Below are positions 1 to 7,310 of a DNA stretch of 16,082 bases, piece after piece (the first letter of the stretch is position 1; every line of letters begins with the position of its first letter). The notes beneath the pieces were generated by a model. It was given only the letters and a program-made list of their open reading frames with translations. It had not been told where the DNA came from and searched no databases. A program made the translations under genes and the position numbers. Source of the stretch: Proteobacteria bacterium UBA2383 (GTDB lineage: Bacteria; Pseudomonadota; Gammaproteobacteria; Competibacterales; Competibacteraceae); the NCBI GenBank assembly GCA_002343485.1, contig DDST01000163.1, positions 1 to 16,082 of the forward strand. The letters run 5' to 3'.

Positions 1-2109
1 CCCGTAAAGATAACCCTGTGCTTCCTCGCAGCCCTGCTGTTGCAGAAAACCCGCTTGCTCTCCGGTTTCAACGCCCTCAGCGATGACTTGCAGCCCCAGG
101 CTATGGGCTAAGGCGATGATCGCCCGCACGATAGCCTCATCATTGGGATCGCTGGCAATGTCGCACACAAAGGATTGGTCGATCTTCAGCCGGTGTAACG
201 GGAGCTGTTTGAGGTAACTCAACGAGGAATAGCCTGTGCCGAAATCATCGACGGCTAGCCAGACGCCAAGCAATTGCAGTCCTTTCATGGCGCGAATCGC
301 CTGTGTGGTTTGGCGCATGATGAGTGATTCAGTGATTTCCAGTTCCAGAAAGGCCGGCTCAAGCCCGGTTTCACTCAACACGGCGGCAACGAGGGAGGTC
401 AAATCCGTCTGTTCGATCTGTCTGACTGAAAGATTGAGCGACAGGCGTGGCAAGGCCAATCCCTGATTCCGCCAGCGTTGCATCTGCCGGCAAGCTGTGC
501 GCATAACCCAGGTATCCAGGGTGCTGATAAAGCCGGTTTCTTCGGCAACCGGGATAAAACGGGACGGCAGGATCATGCCGTATTGGCGATGTTGCCAACG
601 CAGCAACGCCTCTACACCGGTCAACCGTCCCGAAGCGATATTGACCTGTGGCTGGTAAAACACCATCAACTCTTCATGTTCGACGGCTCGCCGTAAGGAG
701 GTTTCCAGTTGCAGGCGTTCGAGAACGCGAGCCGTCATCTCCGGCTTGTAGAATTGGTAGTTGTTGCGACCCTGAGCTTTGGCTTGATACATCGCGGCAT
801 CGGCATTCCTGACGAGAGTATCAGCGTCGTTGCCATCGGCTGGATACAAGCTGATACCAATGCTGGTGGAGATAAAGAATTCATGCCGGCTGATGTGCAG
901 CGGTTCCTTGAAGAGTTCAAGTACCTTGTGGGCGACTGTTGCTGCATTGTTGGGTTCATCCACCGCTTCAATGAGCATGGTGAATTCATCGCCACCCATC
1001 CGGGCTACGGTATCCTCACAGCGGACCAGGGTGGCTAATTGCTTCGCAACCCAACGCAACAGGTCATCACCGGCCGCGTGTCCAAGGGTATCATTGACGT
1101 TTTTGAAGTGGTCTAAGTCAAAGAACAACACCGCTACCGATTTTTGGGTGCGCTTGGCGCGCTCAATGCTGTGTTCCAGGCGGGCGTTAAACAGCAAACG
1201 GTTAGGCAGGCGGGTTAGCAAATCATGATGGGCAAGAAAATTCAGCTTCTCCTGTGAACGCTTCAGTGAGCTGATATCACTGAATACACCCACATAATGA
1301 GTAACTTGACCATTGTCATCCGTTACGGTGCTGATGGTTAACCATTGCGGGTAAGCCTCTCCATCCTTGCGGCAATTCCAAACCTCGCCTTGCCAGTGAC
1401 CGGTTTTTTGGATTGAAGCCCACATTACGGCATAGAATTGCGGATCTTGCCGGCTTGACTTGAATAAACGCGGCGTTTTCCCCAATACCTCAGCCTCGCT
1501 ATAACCCGTGATTTTAGTGAAGGCGTGGTTGATCATCGTGATCCGTTCCGAGGCATCGGTAACCATTACGCCTTCCATGGTGTTTTCGAAGACCCGTGCT
1601 GCTTGGCGCAACTGTTCTTCAGCCTGCTTTCGAGCAGTGATATCCCAGTAGATGCCCTGAATGCCAGTCACTGTTCCAGACGCGCTGTAAATCGGAATCT
1701 TGGTGACTTCGACATAACGCTTCTCACCAGTGGCCGGTACGACATTCTCTTCGATTAAGGTCAGCGTTTCCCCGGATAGCACCCGCTGGTCATCGGCGTT
1801 ATATTTTTCAGCCAATTCAGGTGGATAAATGTCATTAGCGGTCTTGCCTAAACAGGCCGATAGCGGTAGATCCAGATCCTGCAGCAAGGGGCGGTTGAGG
1901 AAGGTCAGGCGGCCTTTGCGATCTACCCGGTATAAGCGTTGTGGCAGTAGATCTAGCATGGCCTGGCATTCTTGCAGGTAATTCTCACGGATCGCTGCAA
2001 GGCGTTTACGGTAATAACGAATGCCGAGCAACGCTATGCTCCCGGCGCCGATCATGACGCCGGTCAAAGCGGTCCATGAAGTGGTGTCCAGCATCAGTTC
2101 CTGTTCCAT
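1..2109 (-). CDS. Membrane-anchored PAS-PAS-GGDEF-EAL c-di-GMP enzyme (C-terminus cut by window edge)
   Basis: I translated this frame by hand: 703 codons stay open from an ATG at 2109 to base 1, so only the last few residues are missing. Order: one N-terminal membrane segment (about residues 9-30), two PAS domains (about 50-162 and 170-290), GGDEF (about 298-460) and EAL (about 475 to the end). The cyclase signature is intact (GGDEF at 372-376), with an RxxD inhibitory site (R363-D366) exactly five residues upstream. The phosphodiesterase half keeps EAL (500-502), the LNLSVRQ and ELEITES segments, DDFGTGYSS (from D621) and VIAEGVET, so both halves look catalytically competent. Such proteins make and/or hydrolyse cyclic di-GMP in response to a PAS-sensed cue. 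The gene lies 24 bases after the dedA-like gene, probably in the same transcript. Its SD is weak; an ATG five codons in (2094) has AGGA just upstream and is an alternative start. Confidence 0.95.
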   Translation of the reverse strand, partial: MEQELMLDTTSWTALTGVMIGAGSIALLGIRYYRKRLAAIRENYLQECQAMLDLLPQRLYRVDRKGRLTFLNRPLLQDLDLPLSACLGKTANDIYPPELAEKYNADDQRVLSGETLTLIEENVVPATGEKRYVEVTKIPIYSASGTVTGIQGIYWDITARKQAEEQLRQAARVFENTMEGVMVTDASERITMINHAFTKITGYSEAEVLGKTPRLFKSSRQDPQFYAVMWASIQKTGHWQGEVWNCRKDGEAYPQWLTISTVTDDNGQVTHYVGVFSDISSLKRSQEKLNFLAHHDLLTRLPNRLLFNARLEHSIERAKRTQKSVAVLFFDLDHFKNVNDTLGHAAGDDLLRWVAKQLATLVRCEDTVARMGGDEFTMLIEAVDEPNNAATVAHKVLELFKEPLHISRHEFFISTSIGISLYPADGNDADTLVRNADAAMYQAKAQGRNNYQFYKPEMTARVLERLQLETSLRRAVEHEELMVFYQPQVNIASGRLTGVEALLRWQHRQYGMILPSRFIPVAEETGFISTLDTWVMRTACRQMQRWRNQGLALPRLSLNLSVRQIEQTDLTSLVAAVLSETGLEPAFLELEITESLIMRQTTQAIRAMKGLQLLGVWLAVDDFGTGYSSLSYLKQLPLHRLKIDQSFVCDIASDPNDEAIVRAIIALAHSLGLQVIAEGVETGEQAGFLQQQGCEEAQGYLYG

Positions 2110-2133
2110 TTCAGTGTGAAAAAGGAATATAGA

Positions 2134-2880
2134 TCAATCATTCTGGTTGGGTTGTCGCGAACGGCAGTAATGTAAGAGTAGCAGAATCAAGCTGATAACG
2201 CTTGCCAATGTGATCGTAGTGACCCAGGGATTGAGATCATGGACTGCCGCCAGAATGATGTGCAAATTTTCATCCAAGGTGTAAATGCCCAGCCCCCAGC
2301 AGCTTACCCATAACATCGCGCCTAGCGCATTGTAAAAGGTAAAACGCCACCAGGGCATTTCCAGAAGACCGGCAGCGATGCCATTTAACTGCCGTAACCC
2401 GTCGAAAAACCGGGCGATCATAAGTAACCCACCGCCGTAGCGGGTAAAGCCGTGTTCAATGCGTTGCAGATGGCGTTCGCTGACCCGGAACCGGCGGAGC
2501 AGCGCCCGTCCACCCCGGCGGCCGATCAGATAACCCAAGCTGTTACCCAGCAATGCGGCCATAAAAGCAGCAAACAGCAACCAATCGATGCGCAGCTGAT
2601 TTTGATTGGCGGCCGTTACGGCTCCTGCGATCAATAGAGTCTGGCCGGGCGCTGGAATGCCAAATCCTTCCACGCCCACGGCTACGAACACCGCGCCATA
2701 TCCATAACGATCCAGCAACGGTTCGACGGTGGCAATTTCATGCTGAACATCGTATAGCAAGCGATGTGAGAACGGTGGAGCCGGTGTGGGGTGAGCCGGT
2801 AATGGGGTTTGGGCAGTTGCCTTGCTGGCCAATACCCAGCATAAGAACAGACCGGTCAGTACGCGCATCAGGTCAGGCAT
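2134..2880 (-). CDS. DedA-family membrane protein with N-terminal signal-like segment
   Basis: A 248-residue integral membrane protein of the DedA/SNARE-associated (VTT domain) family, whose members act in the inner membrane as proton-coupled transporters or lipid scramblases. Visible family marks are EGFGIPAPGQTLLIAGA (71-87), GNSLGYLIGRRGG (112-124) and the arginine pair R157/R163 in a RFFDGLR motif, followed by several hydrophobic helices. I chose the ATG at 2880 rather than the longer GTG reading (2955): it directly begins a signal-peptide-like stretch (residues 1-24, ending ATAQ) and has GAGG about 10 bases upstream. Two oddities: the acidic residue often found after PG in this motif is Gln80, and the proline usual in the RFxPGxR motif is Asp160. 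A proline-rich spacer (about 25-38) follows the leader. The PAS-GGDEF-EAL gene follows after 24 bases. Family call is firm; substrate unknown. Confidence 0.9.
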   Translation of the reverse strand: MPDLMRVLTGLFLCWVLASKATAQTPLPAHPTPAPPFSHRLLYDVQHEIATVEPLLDRYGYGAVFVAVGVEGFGIPAPGQTLLIAGAVTAANQNQLRIDWLLFAAFMAALLGNSLGYLIGRRGGRALLRRFRVSERHLQRIEHGFTRYGGGLLMIARFFDGLRQLNGIAAGLLEMPWWRFTFYNALGAMLWVSCWGLGIYTLDENLHIILAAVHDLNPWVTTITLASVISLILLLLHYCRSRQPNQND

Positions 2881-2995
2881 AATCCACAATCCTCGATAAT
2901 TCAAGTCCGGGCGGTAACGTGTGAGAGTGCCAAACTGGAAGGCACGAGCGGCCACTTACTGAAAACTTCCCTGTCATCATGAAGAGGAGGCTCAG

Positions 2996-3049
2996 ATGCA
3001 AGCAATGCTCGATACGGTCAAGCCTCAAGCCGGGGTTGTTGCGTCTTAG
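2996..3049 (+). other. Micro-ORF of 17 codons with consensus Shine-Dalgarno
   Basis: An AGGAGG box at 2985-2990 sits five bases before an ATG that opens a 17-residue frame (MQAMLDTVKPQAGVVAS, then TAG). It lies alone in the 217-base gap between two minus-strand genes and is on the opposite strand to both. No homologue is recognised. It could be a small peptide, a decayed gene start, or chance. A tandem 7-base repeat (TCAAGCC twice, 3018-3031) lies inside it. Nothing else in this gap is convincing. Confidence 0.25.
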
Positions 3050-3097
3050 TTACCCAACCGGTAAATCCGCGCTATGCACCACGACAAGGGCGCAATT

Positions 3098-4240
3098 TCA
3101 TGTCCCAGGCAGCGGTGGTGGCAGATGGGCGAACAGCGCCGCCAGTTCTGTGACCTCGCCTGCGGGTGTCCATTTCGCCATACCTTGTGTCCATACCAGC
3201 GTGGTGCGGGTTAATTGACCCGCTTGGGCCTGCCGCTGTAACTCGTCTATTGGGAATGGTCCAGACTGCTGATGATTTGCTGCGACGAAGTAGGGATTAG
3301 CCACTGGCAAGGGCGGAGGTGCCATGGGTGGAGGCGCGGATGGTGACGCGGGTTGCGGCGTAGGCGTTGGGGTTGCTGGCTGCATCGGACGCCCCAGCGT
3401 CTCGCTCAGCCGTTGCGCCATAGCCAGTCCCAGCCCCATGTTCAGCGCCTCGGAACCACCGCCGGGATTGGCGGCGGCATCGCGCAGGGCTTCCGCCGCT
3501 TGGAATTGGGTGTACTGATCGAGATTGCCGGCGATGCCCATGCTGGTGCGCTTATCGAGCACCGCCTCGACTTCTTTCGGCAGTGAGATGTTTTCCACCA
3601 GCAGATTGGTCAATTCCAGTCCAACCACGGCAAATTCAGGGGAGATGCGCTGGAGCAGGAATTGACCCAGCTGATCGTAGTTCCCCGCTAAATCCAGAGC
3701 CGGAATCTTGGCTTGACCGAGAATATTGGCGAAGCGCGAGACCACCATATTGCGTAACTGGTTCGTGATTTCATCAGTGGTGAAGCGGCCGTCGGTACCA
3801 ACAATCTCGCGCAGGAAGGTCGGAGCGTCTTTAACCCGGATCGCGTAGCTGCCAAACGCCCGCAGCCGGATCGGCCCAAATTCCGCGTCGCGCAGCATCA
3901 CTGGATTCTGTGTGCCCCACTTCAGGTCCGTGAAACGGCGGGTGCTGAAAAAATAGACCTCGGCCTTGAATGGACTTTCAAAACCATGCCGCCACCCTTG
4001 CATGGTTGAGAGAATCGGCAGGTTATTCGTTTTCAGTTCGTACAGGCCAGGCTCGAAGGTATCGGCGAGTTGGCCTTCATTGACTAGCACCGCAACCTGA
4101 CCTTCGCGTACGGTCAGCTTGGCGCCAAACTTGATCTCGTTGCCATGCCGCTCAAAGCGGTAAACAAGCGTGTCATTGGAATCGTCGATCCACTGGATAA
4201 TATCGACGAATTCACCCATGAGTTTGTCCCAGAGTCCCAT
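3098..4240 (-). CDS. SPFH (band 7) YdjI-like protein with C-terminal GYF_2 domain
   Basis: A 380-residue protein. The N-terminal half matches the YdjI-type SPFH family (often called virion core protein-like): a conserved opening around GLWDKLMGEFVDIIQW, then an SPFH core to about residue 235 (for example REGQVAVLVNEGQLADTFEPG). An Ala/Gln-rich helical segment follows to about 285, then a Pro/Thr-rich linker (288-314) and a GYF_2-type domain (about 315-370; GPFPIDEL, W-containing LVWTQGMAKWTPAGE). There is no transmembrane segment, so membrane association would be peripheral. In Bacillus, YdjI recruits a PspA-type stress protein to the membrane; here the zinc ribbon known from many relatives is absent and GYF_2 takes its place. 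The start codon lies 1 base past the telA stop, implying translational coupling and a shared role. PPPLP motifs flank the GYF domain (308-312 and 374-378). Confidence 0.92.
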   Translation of the reverse strand: MGLWDKLMGEFVDIIQWIDDSNDTLVYRFERHGNEIKFGAKLTVREGQVAVLVNEGQLADTFEPGLYELKTNNLPILSTMQGWRHGFESPFKAEVYFFSTRRFTDLKWGTQNPVMLRDAEFGPIRLRAFGSYAIRVKDAPTFLREIVGTDGRFTTDEITNQLRNMVVSRFANILGQAKIPALDLAGNYDQLGQFLLQRISPEFAVVGLELTNLLVENISLPKEVEAVLDKRTSMGIAGNLDQYTQFQAAEALRDAAANPGGGSEALNMGLGLAMAQRLSETLGRPMQPATPTPTPQPASPSAPPPMAPPPLPVANPYFVAANHQQSGPFPIDELQRQAQAGQLTRTTLVWTQGMAKWTPAGEVTELAALFAHLPPPLPGT

Positions 4241-4241
4241 A

Positions 4242-5429
4242 TCAGCGGCCTCTCGTGGATGCAGCGGGTTGTTGGCTACGTGCCTGAGCGGAGGCTAGCG
4301 CTTGGCGCAATTCAGTTTCGCAGGCTTCCAGTTGGGTTGCCGCCTCTTGCCGGTGGCGGCGGCCTTCGTCCGCAATGCGCAGACTATCTTCAATCGTGGC
4401 AATCAGCGTCTGGTTGGCTTTCTTGACGGTTTCGATGTCGAAAACGCCCCGCTCGATTTGCTCTCGCGTCTGGACGTTGGCCTGGCGCAGATTCTCTGCG
4501 TTGGACGCCAGCAGCTCGTTGGTGAGATCGCTGGCTGCCTTAAGGGTTTTAGCCGCTTGGCCGGAACGATAAATCGTGATGGCTTGGGCCAGTTGTTGCC
4601 GCCATAAAGGCACGGTGTTGACCAGGGTCGAGTTGATTTTGTTGATCAGGCTCTTGTCGTTTTCTTGCACGAGCCGGATGCTGGGCAAGCCCTGCATCGT
4701 CACCTGACGGGTCAGTTTGAGATCGTAAACCCGGCGTTCGAGGCCGTCACGGGCGGCGCGCAGGTCACGCAACTGCTGGGCTTTGACCATATCCTCGCTG
4801 CTAGAAACTGCCTGTGCCAAGGCGGGTAATTCTCCGGTATCTGCCTGGCGCAATTTCTCCTCGCCAGCGGCGATGTACAACTCCAGAGTGTGAAAGTAAT
4901 CGAGATTGGCGTCGTATAGCCGATCAAGCGCAGTGATATCGGTGAGCAGTTGGGTCTTATGCCGTTCGAGGGCGTTACTGATCTGGTCAATCTGATTGCG
5001 CACGGTTTCGTATTCCTGCACGACCTTGGCCAGGGGCGTGATCTTGCCGAACAGTCTGGCGAAGAAGCTTTGTTTTTTGTTTGGATCAAGGTCTTCCAGA
5101 TTGAAATCACGCAGCACTTTGAGCATTTCGTTCAAAGCTGTACCTGCTGGGCCGGCGTCTTTGCTGCGTACCCCTTCCAGCATGTTGTCGGAAATCGTGG
5201 TCAATTGTTCTTGGGCCTTGCTGCCAAAAAACAGGATGGAATGCGTGTCCTGTAAATCAAGCTGCATAACCAGCGCAGCGATTTGCTGTTGATCTTGATC
5301 GGGAGCGGGTGCGCGGGCGGCCAGATCCTGCTGAACGTGAGGCAGGGCTTCGGCGAAAACGCCAGCCAGGGCCGGAAGAGTGGGAATTTCATCGGAGCTT
5401 GCTGTGGAGGAGGACGGAGAAGCTGACAT
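4242..5429 (-). CDS. telA: TelA-family (toxic anion resistance) protein
   Basis: A 395-residue soluble, strongly helical protein of the TelA/KlaA family (PF05816), named for tellurite-resistance loci but often chromosomal and tied to envelope stress. Visible are a low-complexity Ser-rich N-terminus and the family region from about residue 60 onward, with LFGKITPLAKVVQEYE and ALERHKTQLLTDITALDRLYD. The later segment VNTVPLWRQQLAQAITIYR is typical of the family's C-terminal half, which is largely coiled coil. I start at the ATG at 5429 rather than 5471 because AGGAG lies nine bases upstream. The SPFH-GYF gene follows after one base (TGA-T-ATG), so the two are almost certainly an operon and probably one complex. 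Direct tellurite resistance is not shown by anything here. Family call is firm; the molecular role is poorly known. Confidence 0.92.
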   Translation of the reverse strand: MSASPSSSTASSDEIPTLPALAGVFAEALPHVQQDLAARAPAPDQDQQQIAALVMQLDLQDTHSILFFGSKAQEQLTTISDNMLEGVRSKDAGPAGTALNEMLKVLRDFNLEDLDPNKKQSFFARLFGKITPLAKVVQEYETVRNQIDQISNALERHKTQLLTDITALDRLYDANLDYFHTLELYIAAGEEKLRQADTGELPALAQAVSSSEDMVKAQQLRDLRAARDGLERRVYDLKLTRQVTMQGLPSIRLVQENDKSLINKINSTLVNTVPLWRQQLAQAITIYRSGQAAKTLKAASDLTNELLASNAENLRQANVQTREQIERGVFDIETVKKANQTLIATIEDSLRIADEGRRHRQEAATQLEACETELRQALASAQARSQQPAASTRGR

Positions 5430-5438
5430 ACGGTTGAA

Positions 5439-5443
5439 CTCCT
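5439..5443 (-). promoter_or_regulatory. Ribosome binding site deciding the telA start
   Basis: AGGAG on the minus strand, nine bases before the ATG at 5429. The longer reading from 5471 would place this site inside the coding region and has no comparable SD. Confidence 0.7.
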
Positions 5444-5501
5444 TCGAATTGGAAAAGCCGATTGGCATCAAGGTGACATCGATTAGGCTGTATTTTCTAG
5501 C

Positions 5502-5516
5502 AACCGGATACCGGTT
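5502..5516. promoter_or_regulatory. Palindrome AACCGG-ATA-CCGGTT in the divergent spacer
   Basis: Two perfect 6-base arms with a 3-base centre, 73-87 bases upstream of the telA start. A second 10-base palindrome (TTCCCGGGAA) lies at 5526-5535. Both sit in the 263-base spacer between the divergent telA and acyl-CoA synthetase genes, where operators are expected. No regulator gene is adjacent, so function is inference. I could not find a well-spaced -35/-10 pair; a TATACT at 5602-5607 on the plus strand is the best -10-like hexamer, sitting in an imperfect AGTGTAG/CTATACT inverted repeat. Confidence 0.3.
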
Positions 5517-5636
5517 TAAGACGATTTCCCGGGAAGGTTATACCTATGAAACGAGTTTATGAATGTCCGGAAATTGATCCAGAGCACGTAGTGTAGCCGA
5601 CTATACTTAAATTCAAGCGTTCAATTCCTCTGTCTC

Positions 5637-5666
5637 GGCCCTCCCTTGCCGGGTGAAGAGAGGGCC
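5637..5666 (+). repeat. Inverted repeat in the acyl-CoA synthetase 5' leader
   Basis: GGCCCTC (5637-5643) and GAGGGCC (5660-5666) are perfect complements around a 16-base loop, ending 14 bases before the GAGGAG ribosome binding site (5681-5686). It could be a leader hairpin or operator; no T-run follows, so it is not an obvious terminator. Confidence 0.35.
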
Positions 5667-5692
5667 ATTCGATCTATCTTGAGGAGAGCAGA

Positions 5693-7225
5693 ATGTATAT
5701 TGGCGACTATCTAGGCCGGCGAACCATCTACAGCCCGGACGCGCTCGCGGTTGTGGACACCGGCAAAGATCCCGGATTGCGCCTGACCTATGCGCAAATG
5801 AACGAACGGGCTAACCGGTTGGCTAATGGGCTGGCTGAAATCGCTGATATTGGCAAGGGCCACCGGGTGGCGATCCTGGCACAGGATGGCGTCGAGCACC
5901 TCGATCTGCTGTTTGCCTGTGGCAAACTCGGCGCTATTCACACGGCTCTGAACTGGCGGTTGCACTGGCGGGAACTACAGCAAATTCTCGCTGACGTGAC
6001 GCCGGCCGTGCTGATCTACGACGATATGTTCACTGAGGCGGTGACTGAACTGGCGCGGGCGGAAACTTCTGTACAGCACTGGATTCATTTGGATGGTCCG
6101 GGGATTCCCGGCAGCCGGGGATTTAACGGACTGCTAGCGCAATCGCCCGCTACGCCACGCACTTGCGAGACACTGGATGAGGAGGACATTGCTGCTATTG
6201 TCTTTACCGGCGGCACGACAGGTTTACCTAGAGGCGCGCGGATCAGCCATCGCCAGATTGCCTGGAATTGCCTGAATACAGTGATTCACGATCTGGGTCG
6301 TGACGATGTGTATCTGAATGTGTTTCCGATGTTCCACGTTGGCGGCCTGTTCGTTTACACGTTGCCACAGGTAGTGCTTGGCGGAACCACGGTGCTGTTG
6401 AAACGCTTCGACCCGGAGCGGGTGCTGGAACTGATCCAAGAGGAGCGGGTTACAGTGTTCGCCGCAGTGCCCGCCATGTATCAGATGCTGACCCAAACCA
6501 AGATGTGGACGGACATCGATCTGCGCTCACTGCGCTTCTGCACCAGCGGCGGCGCCCCGCTTCCCGTGCCTCTGGTGGAGCAGTACACGCGCGAAAAAGG
6601 TATCCGTTTCAAACAGGGGTTTGGCATGACCGAGTTTGGCCCCGGTCTGTTTGCGCTGTCCCCTGAAGACGCTATTCGCAAGGTGGGCAGCATCGGCCGG
6701 CCCAACTTCTATATCGATGCCCGGGTGGTGGATCGCGGCAATCGTCCCTTGGGTCCGGGCGAGGTTGGGGAACTGGTATTGAAAGGCCCCAGCATGGCCT
6801 CTGGCTATTTCAATGTTAATAATGCGTCTGATTGGACCAGAGTAATTGATGCTGAAGGCTGGTTTCATACGGGTGACCTGGCCCGTTATGATGAAGAGTG
6901 GTATTTCTATGTCGTTGATCGTCTTAAAGATATGTTCATTTCCGGCGGCGAGAATATCTATCCCGCCGAGATCGAAGCAGCGATGTACCGCCACCCCGCA
7001 GTCTTTCAGTGCGCCGTTGTGGGTATCCCCGATCCGAAATGGGGTGAGGCTGGCAAGGCGTTTGTCGTATTGAAGCCGGATCATGCGGTGGCGCCTGAGG
7101 AACTGCTAACCCATTTGGGCGAACATCTGGCTCGCTACAAAATTCCCCGCCATATTGAATTTGTGACTGCATTGCCCATCTCAGCCGCCGGTAAGATACT
7201 GCGGCGAGAATTGCGTGAGCGCTGA
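5693..7225 (+). CDS. AMP-forming acyl-CoA synthetase (ANL superfamily)
   Basis: A 510-residue adenylate-forming ligase that activates a carboxylic acid with ATP and joins it to CoA. The signature motifs are all present. The nucleotide-binding loop is FTGGTTGLPRG (171-181), GFGMTE lies at 309-314 and HTGD at 393-395 with Asp395 (ribose contact). The hinge region carries DRLKDMFISGGENIYPAEIE, and the C-terminal catalytic lysine is Lys501 in ISAAGKILRREL. Length is normal for medium/long-chain or aromatic acid CoA ligases. The exact substrate cannot be read from sequence. GAGGAG lies six bases before the ATG. The NAD-glutamate dehydrogenase gene starts 85 bases downstream on the same strand, so co-transcription is possible, although no pathway links them obviously. 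Divergent from telA. Confidence 0.93.
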   Translation: MYIGDYLGRRTIYSPDALAVVDTGKDPGLRLTYAQMNERANRLANGLAEIADIGKGHRVAILAQDGVEHLDLLFACGKLGAIHTALNWRLHWRELQQILADVTPAVLIYDDMFTEAVTELARAETSVQHWIHLDGPGIPGSRGFNGLLAQSPATPRTCETLDEEDIAAIVFTGGTTGLPRGARISHRQIAWNCLNTVIHDLGRDDVYLNVFPMFHVGGLFVYTLPQVVLGGTTVLLKRFDPERVLELIQEERVTVFAAVPAMYQMLTQTKMWTDIDLRSLRFCTSGGAPLPVPLVEQYTREKGIRFKQGFGMTEFGPGLFALSPEDAIRKVGSIGRPNFYIDARVVDRGNRPLGPGEVGELVLKGPSMASGYFNVNNASDWTRVIDAEGWFHTGDLARYDEEWYFYVVDRLKDMFISGGENIYPAEIEAAMYRHPAVFQCAVVGIPDPKWGEAGKAFVVLKPDHAVAPEELLTHLGEHLARYKIPRHIEFVTALPISAAGKILRRELRER

Positions 7226-7298
7226 ATATCTCCCCCTTCACCCCCACGTATCTACACCGGAAATACTGCCCCGATGTTCCCGTTATCGGACGCCAACC

Positions 7299-7303
7299 GG
7301 AGA
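7299..7303 (+). promoter_or_regulatory. Ribosome binding site deciding the glutamate dehydrogenase start
   Basis: GGAGA seven bases before the ATG at 7311. The reading frame is open back to a GTG at 7215, but that would overlap the end of the acyl-CoA synthetase gene and adds a Pro-rich segment unlike the family. Confidence 0.65.
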
Positions 7304-7310
7304 AATCATA

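Noticed and set aside
2979..3218. 79-codon plus-strand frame starting at ATG 2979
   Set aside because: It runs antisense into the SPFH gene end and has no SD; the AGGAGG inside it fits the micro-ORF at 2996 instead.
3098..5429. A tellurite-resistance (ter) operon
   Set aside because: Only a TelA-family protein is present; there are no TerB, TerC, TerD or TerZ-like genes in view, so resistance should not be claimed.
7215..7310. N-terminal extension of the glutamate dehydrogenase from a GTG at 7215
   Set aside because: It overlaps the ligase gene end, is unlike the family N-terminus, and a well-placed SD serves the ATG at 7311.
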